Shown here: positions 6,920 to 14,278 of the stretch, in pieces
How the letters are laid out: the number at the start of each line of letters is the position of its first letter
Numbering within the stretch: position 1 is the first letter of the stretch
Assembly (NCBI GenBank): GCA_009784895.1
Contig: WQXJ01000019.1
Coordinates: 1-41,411 of the forward strand
DNA from: Micrococcales bacterium
Lineage (GTDB): Bacteria; Actinomycetota; Actinomycetes; Actinomycetales; WQXJ01
Direction of reading: 5' to 3'
DNA: 41,411 nucleotides
Position numbers and translations under genes: made by a program
Notes under the pieces: generated by a model
What the model was told of the DNA's origin: nothing
The model's database searches: none
What the model saw: only the letters and a program-made list of their open reading frames with translations

Positions 6920-7972
6920 GTGGCCCAAGAGGACCCCCGGTCCGCGGCCCCAGGCGAATACTCGACGGCGGAAGACAGGGCGTCGACCATTGCTGGTGCC
7001 CCGACCTTACTGACGCTCGGCCAGGTGGCTGATCAGGCCGGCGTGTCCCGCGAGCGGATCGCGGCGTTTTGGGCCGCCATGGGTATGGCGCTGCCACCGG
7101 AGGAGGCCGAGTATTTCACCTCAGCAGACGTAGACGCGCTAATCGCCGCGACCGAGGTGGTCGACTACGGCGTGCTGGGCCGGGAAACCGAAACCGCCCT
7201 GCTCCGGGCCTTTTCCCACACGTCCGAGCGACTGGCCTGGTGGCAGATCGAAAGCTTGGTAGCTGATGCGGCCGCGCGCTTTGAACTGGATGATCTCAGC
7301 GCCCGGTTGGTGGTCTTGGACCGGATCAGCGACCTGGCCGATATTTTTGAACCCCAGATGGTCTACGCCTGGCGGCGTCATCTTTCCTCGATTATCCGGT
7401 TCATGGGTGCAGGTCTGGCCCTCGAAGCCGGCGAAGGCGGCCCCGGGGAAGCAGTCGACCGGTCAGGGGGCGATCTGCCCTTAGAACGTGCCATTGGTTT
7501 CGCCGACCTAGTGGGCTATTCGACCATCTCCCACGACCTGGACGCCGCCGCCCTTGAGGCTTTGGTGGGCGACTTCATGGTTCAGGGCCGTGACATTGTC
7601 ACCCGCGGCGGTGGCCGGGTGGTCAAGGAAATGGGCGACGGCATCATGTTCGCCACTGACGAACCAGTTAGGGCGGCCCAGATTGCCTTGGACTTGGCCC
7701 GGGACATCGGGGCCGACGGCCGCACGCCCCCGGCTCACGTTGGCCTGGCTTGGGGCCGGGTGCTGGGCCGTTTCGGTGATCTTTTTGGGCCGCCGGTTAA
7801 CCTGGCCTCACGGCTGGCGGATTTGGCCGGGCCACGCCAGGTGGTGGTTGACCAAGCCACCGCGGTTGTCCTAAACGACGAGGTTGACCTGCAACTTCAG
7901 CCGTGCGAGCCGGTCGAGCTGGCCGGTGTGGGCCTGGTCAAGCCTTTCTGGCTGAGGCACGCGGCCTCTTAG
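6920..7972 (+). CDS. Class III adenylate/guanylate cyclase with N-terminal regulatory domain
   Basis: A 350-residue soluble protein. The N-terminal about 170 residues begin with an HTH-like LTLGQVADQAGVSRERIAAFW and continue as the helical regulatory domain seen in pH-responsive mycobacterial cyclases such as Rv1264. The catalytic domain runs from about 190 to 345. Metal ligands are Asp196 (FADLVGYS) and Asp240 (MGDG), substrate lysine is Lys236, and the transition-state pair is Asn294 and Arg298 in NLASR. All key residues are present, so it should make cAMP as a homodimer. The GTG at 6920 is chosen because TAGGGT (6907-6912) lies 7 nt upstream; an in-frame GTG at 6911 overlaps that box. Its stop overlaps the stop of the convergent mrp gene. 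Confidence 0.88.
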   Translation: MAQEDPRSAAPGEYSTAEDRASTIAGAPTLLTLGQVADQAGVSRERIAAFWAAMGMALPPEEAEYFTSADVDALIAATEVVDYGVLGRETETALLRAFSHTSERLAWWQIESLVADAAARFELDDLSARLVVLDRISDLADIFEPQMVYAWRRHLSSIIRFMGAGLALEAGEGGPGEAVDRSGGDLPLERAIGFADLVGYSTISHDLDAAALEALVGDFMVQGRDIVTRGGGRVVKEMGDGIMFATDEPVRAAQIALDLARDIGADGRTPPAHVGLAWGRVLGRFGDLFGPPVNLASRLADLAGPRQVVVDQATAVVLNDEVDLQLQPCEPVELAGVGLVKPFWLRHAAS

Positions 7973-9060
7973 GCAGAGCCGATTCGTTTGGCCAGGTTGT
8001 CCGCCACCGCGCCATAGGCGGCCGATGCCGGCGAGCCCGGATGGCTTTGGACCACCGGTTTGCCTTCGTCCCCGCCTTGGCGAATCGCAATGTCGAGCGG
8101 GATTTGGCCCAGTAGATCGACTGGCTGCCCCAACGACTGGGTCAAATTGGCGGCGACCTGCTGGCCACCGCCGGTGCCAAAGAGTTCCAACTTCGAGCCG
8201 TCCGGCTGGGCCAGCCAGCTCATGTTTTCCACCACCCCGACAATGGGCTGTTTGGTTTGCAGCGCCATGGCACCGGCCCGTTGTGCCACCTCGGCGGCGG
8301 CGGCTTGGGGCGTGGTCACAACGATGATCTCCGATCCGGGGATCAACTGGGCGATCGATAGCGGCACGTCACCGGTACCAGGCGGCAGGTCGATTAGGAG
8401 AATGTCGAGATCACCCCAGTAAACGTCGGTCATGAACTGGGTCAAGGCCCGGTGCAGGACTGGGCCGCGCCAAACCACTGGCCGGCCCGGCGGTACCAAC
8501 ATGCCCATCGAAAAGACTCTCACCCCGCTGGCCACCGGCGGCAAAATCATGTTTTCCATTTGCATCGGCTCGGCCGTCACGCCCATCATGCGCGGCATCG
8601 AGTAACCGTAAATGTCGGCATCCAATACGCCCACTTCGAGGCCTTTGGCGGCCAGGGCCAAAGCCAAGTTGGCCGCCAGCGAACTCTTGCCGACCCCGCC
8701 TTTGCCGCTGGCGATGGCGAAAACCCGGGTTTTGCTTTCTGGATCGTTGAAAGGAATCTCCGGAGCCTGCCCACGCAGCTTTTCCTGCAGGGCCTGCCTT
8801 TCGTCATCGGACATCACACCCATTTTCAGCGTGACCAAGCCGACGCCACCCACCTGAGCAATCGCGGTTTTGACATCACGTTCGATCTGCTTGCGCATGG
8901 GGCAGCCGGCCACGGTCAGGGCGATTTCGACGCTGACGGCGCCGGCCTCGCCTACCTCGATGGAGCGGACCATGCCCAGCTCAGTAATGGGCTGGCGGAT
9001 CTCAGGATCGATGACCTTGGCCAGGGCGGCCGTGACAGATTCAACGGTGGGTGTAGACAC
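7969..9060 (-). CDS. mrp: Mrp/ApbC-type P-loop ATPase, Fe-S cluster carrier
   Basis: A 363-residue protein with an N-terminal MIP18/DUF59 domain (about 1-95) and a C-terminal Mrp/NBP35 P-loop ATPase. The deviant Walker A GKGGVGKS starts at Gly119, with Lys125. Later motifs are DADIYGYSMPRMMG and LIDLPPGTGD. Mrp proteins hold and deliver Fe-S clusters in the cytoplasm. The C-terminal CxxC used by many relatives for cluster binding is not visible here, which is common for some actinobacterial Mrp. The start is GTG 9058-9060 with TAGACT 8 nt upstream, so a leaderless mRNA is likely. It converges on the cyclase with overlapping stop codons. Confidence 0.9.
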   Translation of the reverse strand: MSTPTVESVTAALAKVIDPEIRQPITELGMVRSIEVGEAGAVSVEIALTVAGCPMRKQIERDVKTAIAQVGGVGLVTLKMGVMSDDERQALQEKLRGQAPEIPFNDPESKTRVFAIASGKGGVGKSSLAANLALALAAKGLEVGVLDADIYGYSMPRMMGVTAEPMQMENMILPPVASGVRVFSMGMLVPPGRPVVWRGPVLHRALTQFMTDVYWGDLDILLIDLPPGTGDVPLSIAQLIPGSEIIVVTTPQAAAAEVAQRAGAMALQTKQPIVGVVENMSWLAQPDGSKLELFGTGGGQQVAANLTQSLGQPVDLLGQIPLDIAIRQGGDEGKPVVQSHPGSPASAAYGAVADNLAKRIGSA

Positions 9061-9068
9061 GGTTTGTC

Positions 9069-9074
9069 AGTCTA
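9069..9074 (-). promoter_or_regulatory. mrp -10 box (leaderless)
   Basis: TAGACT read on the minus strand ends 8 nt before the GTG start at 9060. The same hexamer at the same distance precedes both dsbA-like genes, supporting it as a real promoter element. Confidence 0.6.
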
Positions 9075-9100
9075 GTCTGGCCGCGCCGCCGAACCGCCGG

Positions 9101-9158
9101 CCGGGCCCGGCAGATGCACTGCCAGACCGCCGGGCCTGGCAGATGCGCTGCCAGACGG
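9101..9158 (-). repeat. Two abutting 29-bp repeats, each a hairpin, downstream of pepP
   Basis: 9101-9129 and 9130-9158 are direct copies with 3 mismatches. Each holds GGCAG and CTGCC arms around a 5-6 nt loop, so two consecutive hairpins can form just after the pepP stop. They may act as a tandem terminator between pepP and mrp. Confidence 0.65.
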
Positions 9159-9165
9159 CTAGATG

Positions 9166-10698
9166 TTAGGCGGCCAGCTGGGCTATCCAGGCTTCGATGG
9201 CATCGGCGCTGCGTGGCAAAGCGGCCGAGAGGTTGACCGGCCCGGCGGCGGTGATGAGGATATCGTCCTCGCAGCGCACGCCAATGCCGCGGTATTCGGC
9301 CGGGATGGCCAGGTCTTCCGGCTTGAAGTAGAGGCCAGGCTCAATGGTGAAGATCATGCCTGGCTCCAGCCGGCCGTCAACGTAGAGCTCCTTGCGCGCC
9401 TGGGCGCAATCGTGGACGTCGAGCCCCAGGTGGTGAGAGGTGCCGTGGACCATCCAGCGGCGGTGCTGTTGACCCTCCGCCGCGAGGGCCTCGGCCGCTG
9501 TCACCGGTAGCAAGCCCCATTCCTCCAGGCGTTCGGCGATGACTTGCATGGCAGCTTCATGCACATCGCGGAACAAGTTGCCAGGCACGGCGGCGGCGAA
9601 GGCGGCATCGGCCGCTTCAACCACGGCCTGCCAGACGCGCCGCTGGGTCGCAGAGTAGCGGCCACTAACCGGGATAGTACGGGTCAGATCGGCCGTGTAA
9701 AGCGAGTCGACCTCGACGCCGGCGTCAAGTAGCAGCAGGTCACCGGGTCTGACCGGGCCGGTGTTGTCGGTCCAATGCAGCGTGGTGGCATGACTTCCGG
9801 CGGCGGCAATGGTCTCATAACCGACGCCGTTGCCACCTATGCGGGCGCCGGCCTCAAAGGTGGCTTCGATCACCCTTTCGCCGCGCTCGGCGGCGACGGC
9901 TTGGGGCAGGGCTTTGACCACCTCTTCAAAGCCTTTGATGGTGGCGGCGATGGCTTTTTTCATTTGGCCGATGCCGTATTCATCCTTGATCAGCCGAGCT
10001 TCGGCCGCCGCTTCGGCTAGGGCGGCGTCGGGGTTGGTGGCGGGGTCGTCGCCGGGCGCCACGGCACAGCCTGCTTCCGCCCTGATCTTTTGGACCAGCT
10101 CGGTGACCTGGGCCTCGGCATGGGCGATGACACGCAACTGGACCATGCCGGCGTCTTTGGCCAGAGCGTCAGGCAGGGTATCGAGGTGGGCCGTGCGGAT
10201 GGAAGTGACGGTGGCCATTTGGTCCAGCGAGGGCCGCCGGCCCACCCAGAATTCGCCGCGGGCGGCGTCAGCGTAGAACTCGGCTGTGTCCTTGGTGCCG
10301 GGAGGGCTCAAATACAGCACGGCCTCATGGGTGGGTTGGCCGGCGCCCAGGGCAGCTTCGGTCTCCTCGACTGGTTCGAGCACCAGCACGGCCTCGGCCT
10401 CGTGGTTCAAACCCAAGGCGGTCAGGTGGGCAAAGGCCGTGTTTGGGCGGAAGCGGTAGTCGGTGTCATTGGAGCGGGCTTTGGGCTTGCCGGCCGGAAA
10501 AACCAGCCGATCGCCTGGGAAAACGTTGCCCAGCGCCTGGCGGCGGGCGGCGGCGGCGCCAGCCCCTTCGAGGCGGCGAGTGAGTTCCGGTTCAACCGGG
10601 GCCTGGCCCCAGTCCTTGGTCATGAACTCGCGGAAGGCCTTCGAGGTCGGTTTGATCGACCGGTTGGCGACGCGCTCGGTGATTGGCTGGTCGTCCAT
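9166..10698 (-). CDS. pepP: Xaa-Pro aminopeptidase (M24B)
   Basis: A 510-residue cytoplasmic metallopeptidase that removes N-terminal residues preceding proline. The N-terminal about 200 residues form the AMP_N domain (VFPAGKPKARSNDTDYRFRPNTAF region). The C-terminal pita-bread domain shows the dinuclear metal ligands in order: aspartate in LLLDAGVEVDSLYTADLTRT (both Asp), His in HGTSHHLGLDVHD, Glu in IEPGLYF, and Glu in VRCEDDILIT. All are present, so the enzyme should be active. Length is normal for the actinobacterial long form. It starts at ATG 10696-10698 and reads in the same direction as mrp, with a repeat-filled gap of about 100 bp between them. Confidence 0.92.
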   Translation of the reverse strand: MDDQPITERVANRSIKPTSKAFREFMTKDWGQAPVEPELTRRLEGAGAAAARRQALGNVFPGDRLVFPAGKPKARSNDTDYRFRPNTAFAHLTALGLNHEAEAVLVLEPVEETEAALGAGQPTHEAVLYLSPPGTKDTAEFYADAARGEFWVGRRPSLDQMATVTSIRTAHLDTLPDALAKDAGMVQLRVIAHAEAQVTELVQKIRAEAGCAVAPGDDPATNPDAALAEAAAEARLIKDEYGIGQMKKAIAATIKGFEEVVKALPQAVAAERGERVIEATFEAGARIGGNGVGYETIAAAGSHATTLHWTDNTGPVRPGDLLLLDAGVEVDSLYTADLTRTIPVSGRYSATQRRVWQAVVEAADAAFAAAVPGNLFRDVHEAAMQVIAERLEEWGLLPVTAAEALAAEGQQHRRWMVHGTSHHLGLDVHDCAQARKELYVDGRLEPGMIFTIEPGLYFKPEDLAIPAEYRGIGVRCEDDILITAAGPVNLSAALPRSADAIEAWIAQLAA

Positions 10699-11130
10699 GC
10701 CCTAATGGTGTCACCTTCGCTGGGCTAGCCCAAGCCCGGCGACATCTGCCCAAAACCGAGTTCTGGGTCCAGCATCGTGCCAAACCCCAACCTCACGAGT
10801 CTGGGCGTTGTGCCAACTGAGGGGCGGGGCCAGGGTTGTTGTCAGGGATTGGCTCCGGGCATGTGACTTTGGCGATGCTGGCATCGCCCCAAGTCACGGC
10901 GCGTGACCACAACTGCGCGCCGCCCCGGCCCCAAACCAAAGCCCGGACTGGCGGAACTAGGAAGGCTGGCCGGGGTTGTTGGTAGGGTTGGCGCTGGTGC
11001 CCGCCTGGGCTCCAACCACTGTCAGCCGCGCTGGGCTGGTCCGGGTTTGCAGGTCTGCCTGTTGGCCGCAGACGAGTTTGAGCGCGGTTAGCGAGACAGT
11101 CCTTTGGTAGACAAGCGAGGGGAGGCGACT
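10699..11130. other. Divergent pepP/corA intergenic region with two hairpins
   Basis: No convincing gene. At 10863-10897, GTGACTT and AAGTCAC enclose GGCGATGC-TG-GCATCGCC, giving a 15-bp interrupted stem. Directly after it, GGCGCG (10898-10903) pairs with CGCGCC (10916-10921). Both lie about 210-270 bp upstream of corA. They could be a structured 5' leader, a terminator, or binding sites; I see no match to a known magnesium riboswitch. Confidence 0.5.
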
Positions 11131-12276
11131 ATGCGCATTGTTCCTGGAATCCGTCAAACCAACCGGGAATCCCGCACCAACGGGGTTGCAGAACGAAAGC
11201 CAGACCCGCCTGCGCCAGCCGATCCGCCGCCCGCCGCCAAGGCTCGCAGCGAGGCTGAATCACTGGTCACCGCCGCCATCTACCAGGACGGTGAGCGTGT
11301 GGCCACAACCGGCTCGCTGTCAGAGACTTTTGGCCAGCTACGCGACAACCCCGGCGCCATGGCTTGGATTGGCCTTTACCGACCCAGTGCCGAGACCATC
11401 GGCACCCTGGCAGAGCACGCCCATCTGCACGAACTGCTAGTCGAAGACGTTATCCAAGCCCATCAAAGGCCCAAACTGGAGCGTTACGACTCGACGCTGC
11501 TGGTGGTGTTGCACCCGGCGCGCTACCTCAACGCCGAAGAAGAAGTCGAATTTGGCGAGCTTCACGTGGTGCTGGGCCGCGATTATGTCGTCACGATCCG
11601 TCATGGCGAGAACCCCGAATTGGGCAGTGTGCGCCGGCGCCTGGAGTCCGAGCCCGACTTGCTTTCGACCGGGCCAGAATCAGTTATGTACGCCGTCATG
11701 GACGCGGTCGTGGACCAGTACGTGCCGGTTTACCACGGCCTAGACAATGACATTGATGAGATCGAGTTCCAGGTGTTCAGAGGCGACGCGGATGTCTCAC
11801 GACGCATCTACGAGCTATCCCAAGAGGTGGCCGATTTTGGCCGCGCTGTCAGGTCAACCGGACGAATCCTAACCGACCTTTCGGCTGGCTTCGCCAAGTA
11901 CCACGTCGCCCCCGAACTGCAGTCATACCTGCGTGACGTGGCTGATCACGTCACGGAAGTCAGGGAACGAACCGACGCCTTCCACCATTCGCTGCGCGAC
12001 ATTCTGACTGTCAACGCCACTTTGGTGGCCCAGCGCCAGAACGAAGAGATGAAACACTTGGCGGAGCAATCCAAGGCCGAGAACGAGCAGATGCGACGCA
12101 TCTCGGCTTGGGCCGCCATAATCTTCACCCCGACCGTCATCACCGGCGTTTATGGCATGAACTTCAAGCGTATGCCAGAGCTGGACTGGATTATGGGTTA
12201 CCCATTCGCCGTCAGTATGATGCTGGTCTCGGCCGGGCTGTTGTTCTTCCTGTTCAAGCGCAAAGACTGGTTGTAA
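11131..12276 (+). CDS. corA: CorA-type Mg2+/Co2+ transporter
   Basis: A 381-residue CorA family channel. The long N-terminal cytoplasmic domain includes the early PDPPAPADPPPAAKA proline-rich segment, which is probably disordered, and a long helix around 230-315. Two C-terminal membrane helices follow, the first ending in the signature YGMNF (GMN selectivity loop) and the second ending FLFKRKDWL, the usual basic tail. CorA forms pentamers in the inner membrane and admits Mg2+. The ATG at 11131 is preceded by GGAGG (11121-11125) with a 5-nt spacer, which decides the start over an upstream in-frame TTG at 11104. Confidence 0.93.
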   Translation: MRIVPGIRQTNRESRTNGVAERKPDPPAPADPPPAAKARSEAESLVTAAIYQDGERVATTGSLSETFGQLRDNPGAMAWIGLYRPSAETIGTLAEHAHLHELLVEDVIQAHQRPKLERYDSTLLVVLHPARYLNAEEEVEFGELHVVLGRDYVVTIRHGENPELGSVRRRLESEPDLLSTGPESVMYAVMDAVVDQYVPVYHGLDNDIDEIEFQVFRGDADVSRRIYELSQEVADFGRAVRSTGRILTDLSAGFAKYHVAPELQSYLRDVADHVTEVRERTDAFHHSLRDILTVNATLVAQRQNEEMKHLAEQSKAENEQMRRISAWAAIIFTPTVITGVYGMNFKRMPELDWIMGYPFAVSMMLVSAGLLFFLFKRKDWL

Positions 12277-12378
12277 CGGGCTGTCAATCCGGCCGGCCCT
12301 CTGTCGGGGGCAAAAAAGGTGGCTTCGCCTACACAACTGGGGCACTCAGCATCGGGCAAACCTGTCACACTTAACCTT

Positions 12379-13230
12379 GTGAAAATCGACCTCCACGCCC
12401 ACTCGACCGTCTCGGACGGTACCGACACGCCAATACAGCTTGTCAGGAAGGCGGCGGAGGCGGAACTGGATGTGGTCGCTCTGACCGACCACGACTCCTC
12501 GGCCGGCTGGGATGATGCCGTGCGGACCGCGTCGAGGTCGGGAGTTTGCCTCATCCGGGGGGCCGAGTTTACCTGCCTGTGGCAGGGTGTGGCCGTTCAT
12601 ATGCTGTCCTACCTGCATGAACCGGCCTTCCCGCCGCTGGTCGAAGAACTCCACCGGGTGCGTCAGGCCAGGCTGGACCGAGCCAGGGTGATGGTCGAAA
12701 TGGTGGCCCAGGATTTCCCCATCACCTGGGAGGACGTGGTGGCACAGACCGGGCCGGGGGCCGCCGTTGGCCGCCCGCATGTGGCCGACGCCCTAGTTGC
12801 CGCTGGTGTGGCGCCAAACCGGACGGCCGCTTTCAAAGAGATCCTGCACTCCCGCAGTCCCTATTGCGTGCGGCATTATTCCTCCGATGCCATAGTCATG
12901 GTTGAGATTATCCGGGCCGCCGGTGGCGTGCCCGTCTTTGCCCATCCCGGAGCAATTCACCGCCAGCGCCTAGTGGGAGACCAGGCCATTATGGAAATGG
13001 CCGAGGCCGGCCTGGCCGGGCTCGAGGTCTATCACCGCGACAACCCCGCGCCGCAGCGGGCCCGGTTGTTGGCCCTGGCCGAGCAGCTCGACCTGCTGGT
13101 AACCGGCAGCTCTGACTATCACGGCGAAGGCAAGGCTAACCGGCTGGGCGAAAACACCACTCCACTGGAGGTTCTGTTAGAGATCGTGGCTCAAGGCGAG
13201 CTTGGTCCGGCGGGGGCCGACAAAATCTAG
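12379..13230 (+). CDS. PHP-domain phosphoesterase (RNase AM/YciV-like)
   Basis: A 283-residue PHP-family metal-dependent phosphoesterase. The start at GTG 12379 places the motif KIDLHAHSTVSDGTD at the very N-terminus, as expected for the family. Further ligands lie in LTDHDSSAGWDDA, RGAEFTC, GRPHVADAL, FAHPG and TGSSDYHGE. The length and the YciV-like pattern suggest a 5'-3' exonuclease or nucleoside bisphosphate phosphatase acting on small RNA fragments or pAp. Substrate is inferred. The gene overlaps the next by one base (TAG/GTG at 13230), so the two are an operon. The stop of corA is about 100 bp upstream. Confidence 0.82.
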   Translation: MKIDLHAHSTVSDGTDTPIQLVRKAAEAELDVVALTDHDSSAGWDDAVRTASRSGVCLIRGAEFTCLWQGVAVHMLSYLHEPAFPPLVEELHRVRQARLDRARVMVEMVAQDFPITWEDVVAQTGPGAAVGRPHVADALVAAGVAPNRTAAFKEILHSRSPYCVRHYSSDAIVMVEIIRAAGGVPVFAHPGAIHRQRLVGDQAIMEMAEAGLAGLEVYHRDNPAPQRARLLALAEQLDLLVTGSSDYHGEGKANRLGENTTPLEVLLEIVAQGELGPAGADKI

Positions 13231-14144
13231 TGGGCGCGCTGGCTGGCGTTGGCGTCAAAGTTGTCCTAGCTGGACTGTTGGGGTTTGGGCTGCGCCGAAA
13301 GGGCTTCGTCACGGCCGAGCTGGCCCAGGATCTGGGCAAACTGCTGCTGAGCGTGATCGCGCCGTTCGCCATTGTGGCCGCAGCCACTCGCCCCTACCAG
13401 GCTGAGCTGGCCTCCTCGCTGTACACCACGCTGGCGGTTTCGGTGACCTACTTTGTCCTGGCAGTGGCCCTAGGTGTGGCCGTCTCCCGGATGACGCCAA
13501 TGGAGGTGGCAGAACGCCGGGCTTTGGTCTGCCTTTCAACCTTCCCTAATATGACCTTCATTGGTATGCCGATTGTGGCCGAGCTGTTCGGGGCGGCCGG
13601 GTTGCTCTGCGCGGTGGTGGCCAATTTGGTCTTCAACCTGTTTTTCTTCACCTTCGCCGAAAACTACATGGGCTCGGTCGGCTTCAAGCTGAAGACCATA
13701 GTGACCTCGCCGGTGGTGATTGCCTGTGTCGTGGCGGTGGTGATCTTTTTTGGCCGGCTGCCGGTGCCGGACGCCTTTGGCTCGGCCTTCGCCATGTTGG
13801 GTGGGGCCATGGCGCCGATCGCCATGATGATTGTTGGGTTTGGGTTGGCTGAGTCTTACCTGGGCGAGCTGATCAGGAATCCCTTTGGCTACCTGGCTGG
13901 CGGCATGAGGCTGCTGTTTTGGCCGGTGCTGGTGTTGGTGGCAGGCCGGCTTTTGGGGCTGGACACTTTGGCGGTCAATTCGGCCACCATCTTGTTCGCC
14001 ATGCCCTGTGGCACTATGACCGTGATGCTGGCAGCCCGCAGCGGCCGGGCCTACCGTTTCTGCGCCCAAAGTGTGGTCCAGTCCAACGCCATGATGTTCC
14101 TGACCTTGCCCGGAATCTACTGGCTAATACAGATTTGGCCCTAG
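13230..14144 (+). CDS. AEC (auxin efflux carrier) family permease
   Basis: A 304-residue integral membrane protein with about ten hydrophobic helices in two similar halves. Typical AEC features are a G-x-x-x-R-x-x-G-x-x-T segment after helix 1, the broken helix FPNMTFIGMPIVAELFG in the first half, and MPCGTMTVMLAA in the second half. Bacterial members export or take up small organic anions such as malate. Cargo cannot be told here. Translation starts at a GTG overlapping the stop of the PHP gene by one base, indicating coupling. The stop codon TAG is embedded in the left end of a perfect hairpin. Confidence 0.85.
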   Translation: MGALAGVGVKVVLAGLLGFGLRRKGFVTAELAQDLGKLLLSVIAPFAIVAAATRPYQAELASSLYTTLAVSVTYFVLAVALGVAVSRMTPMEVAERRALVCLSTFPNMTFIGMPIVAELFGAAGLLCAVVANLVFNLFFFTFAENYMGSVGFKLKTIVTSPVVIACVVAVVIFFGRLPVPDAFGSAFAMLGGAMAPIAMMIVGFGLAESYLGELIRNPFGYLAGGMRLLFWPVLVLVAGRLLGLDTLAVNSATILFAMPCGTMTVMLAARSGRAYRFCAQSVVQSNAMMFLTLPGIYWLIQIWP

Positions 14145-14168
14145 GGGCGTGGTGAATAACCACGCCCC
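14144..14168 (+). terminator. Hairpin at the end of the AEC gene
   Basis: GGGGCGTGGT (14144-14153) pairs perfectly with ACCACGCCCC (14159-14168) around the loop GAATA, starting at the last base of the stop codon. There is no T-tract, as is common for actinobacterial terminators. Confidence 0.65.
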
Positions 14169-14173
14169 GGCCG

Positions 14174-14203
14174 CCTTGCACGCAAGGTGGCGCGAGCGCC
14201 ACC
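14174..14203. repeat. Two small hairpins in the AEC/DEAD-box convergent gap
   Basis: CCTTGC-AC-GCAAGG (14174-14187) is followed by GGTGGCGC-GA-GCGCCACC (14186-14203). Both are perfect, and they overlap slightly, so only one forms at a time. Confidence 0.55.
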
Positions 14204-14231
14204 TGCGAAAACGCGGTGGCAAGCACAGTTA

Positions 14232-14274
14232 GTGGCCTAGGGGACTGGTGTTGAACACCAGTCCCCTAGGCCAC
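14232..14274. terminator. Perfect 21-bp palindromic hairpin
   Basis: Arms 14232-14252 and 14254-14274 are exact inverse copies around a single G; the arm core is CCTAGGGGACTGGTG. It sits 4 nt past the stop of the DEAD-box helicase gene (minus strand) and 88 nt past the AEC stop, so it can act as a bidirectional terminator. The core recurs elsewhere in the window. Confidence 0.75.
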
Positions 14275-14278
14275 ACGA

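Noticed and set aside
8452-9075. A 207-codon plus-strand frame over mrp
   Set aside because: It is a shadow of Mrp, which has an intact P-loop and DUF59 domain in the other strand.
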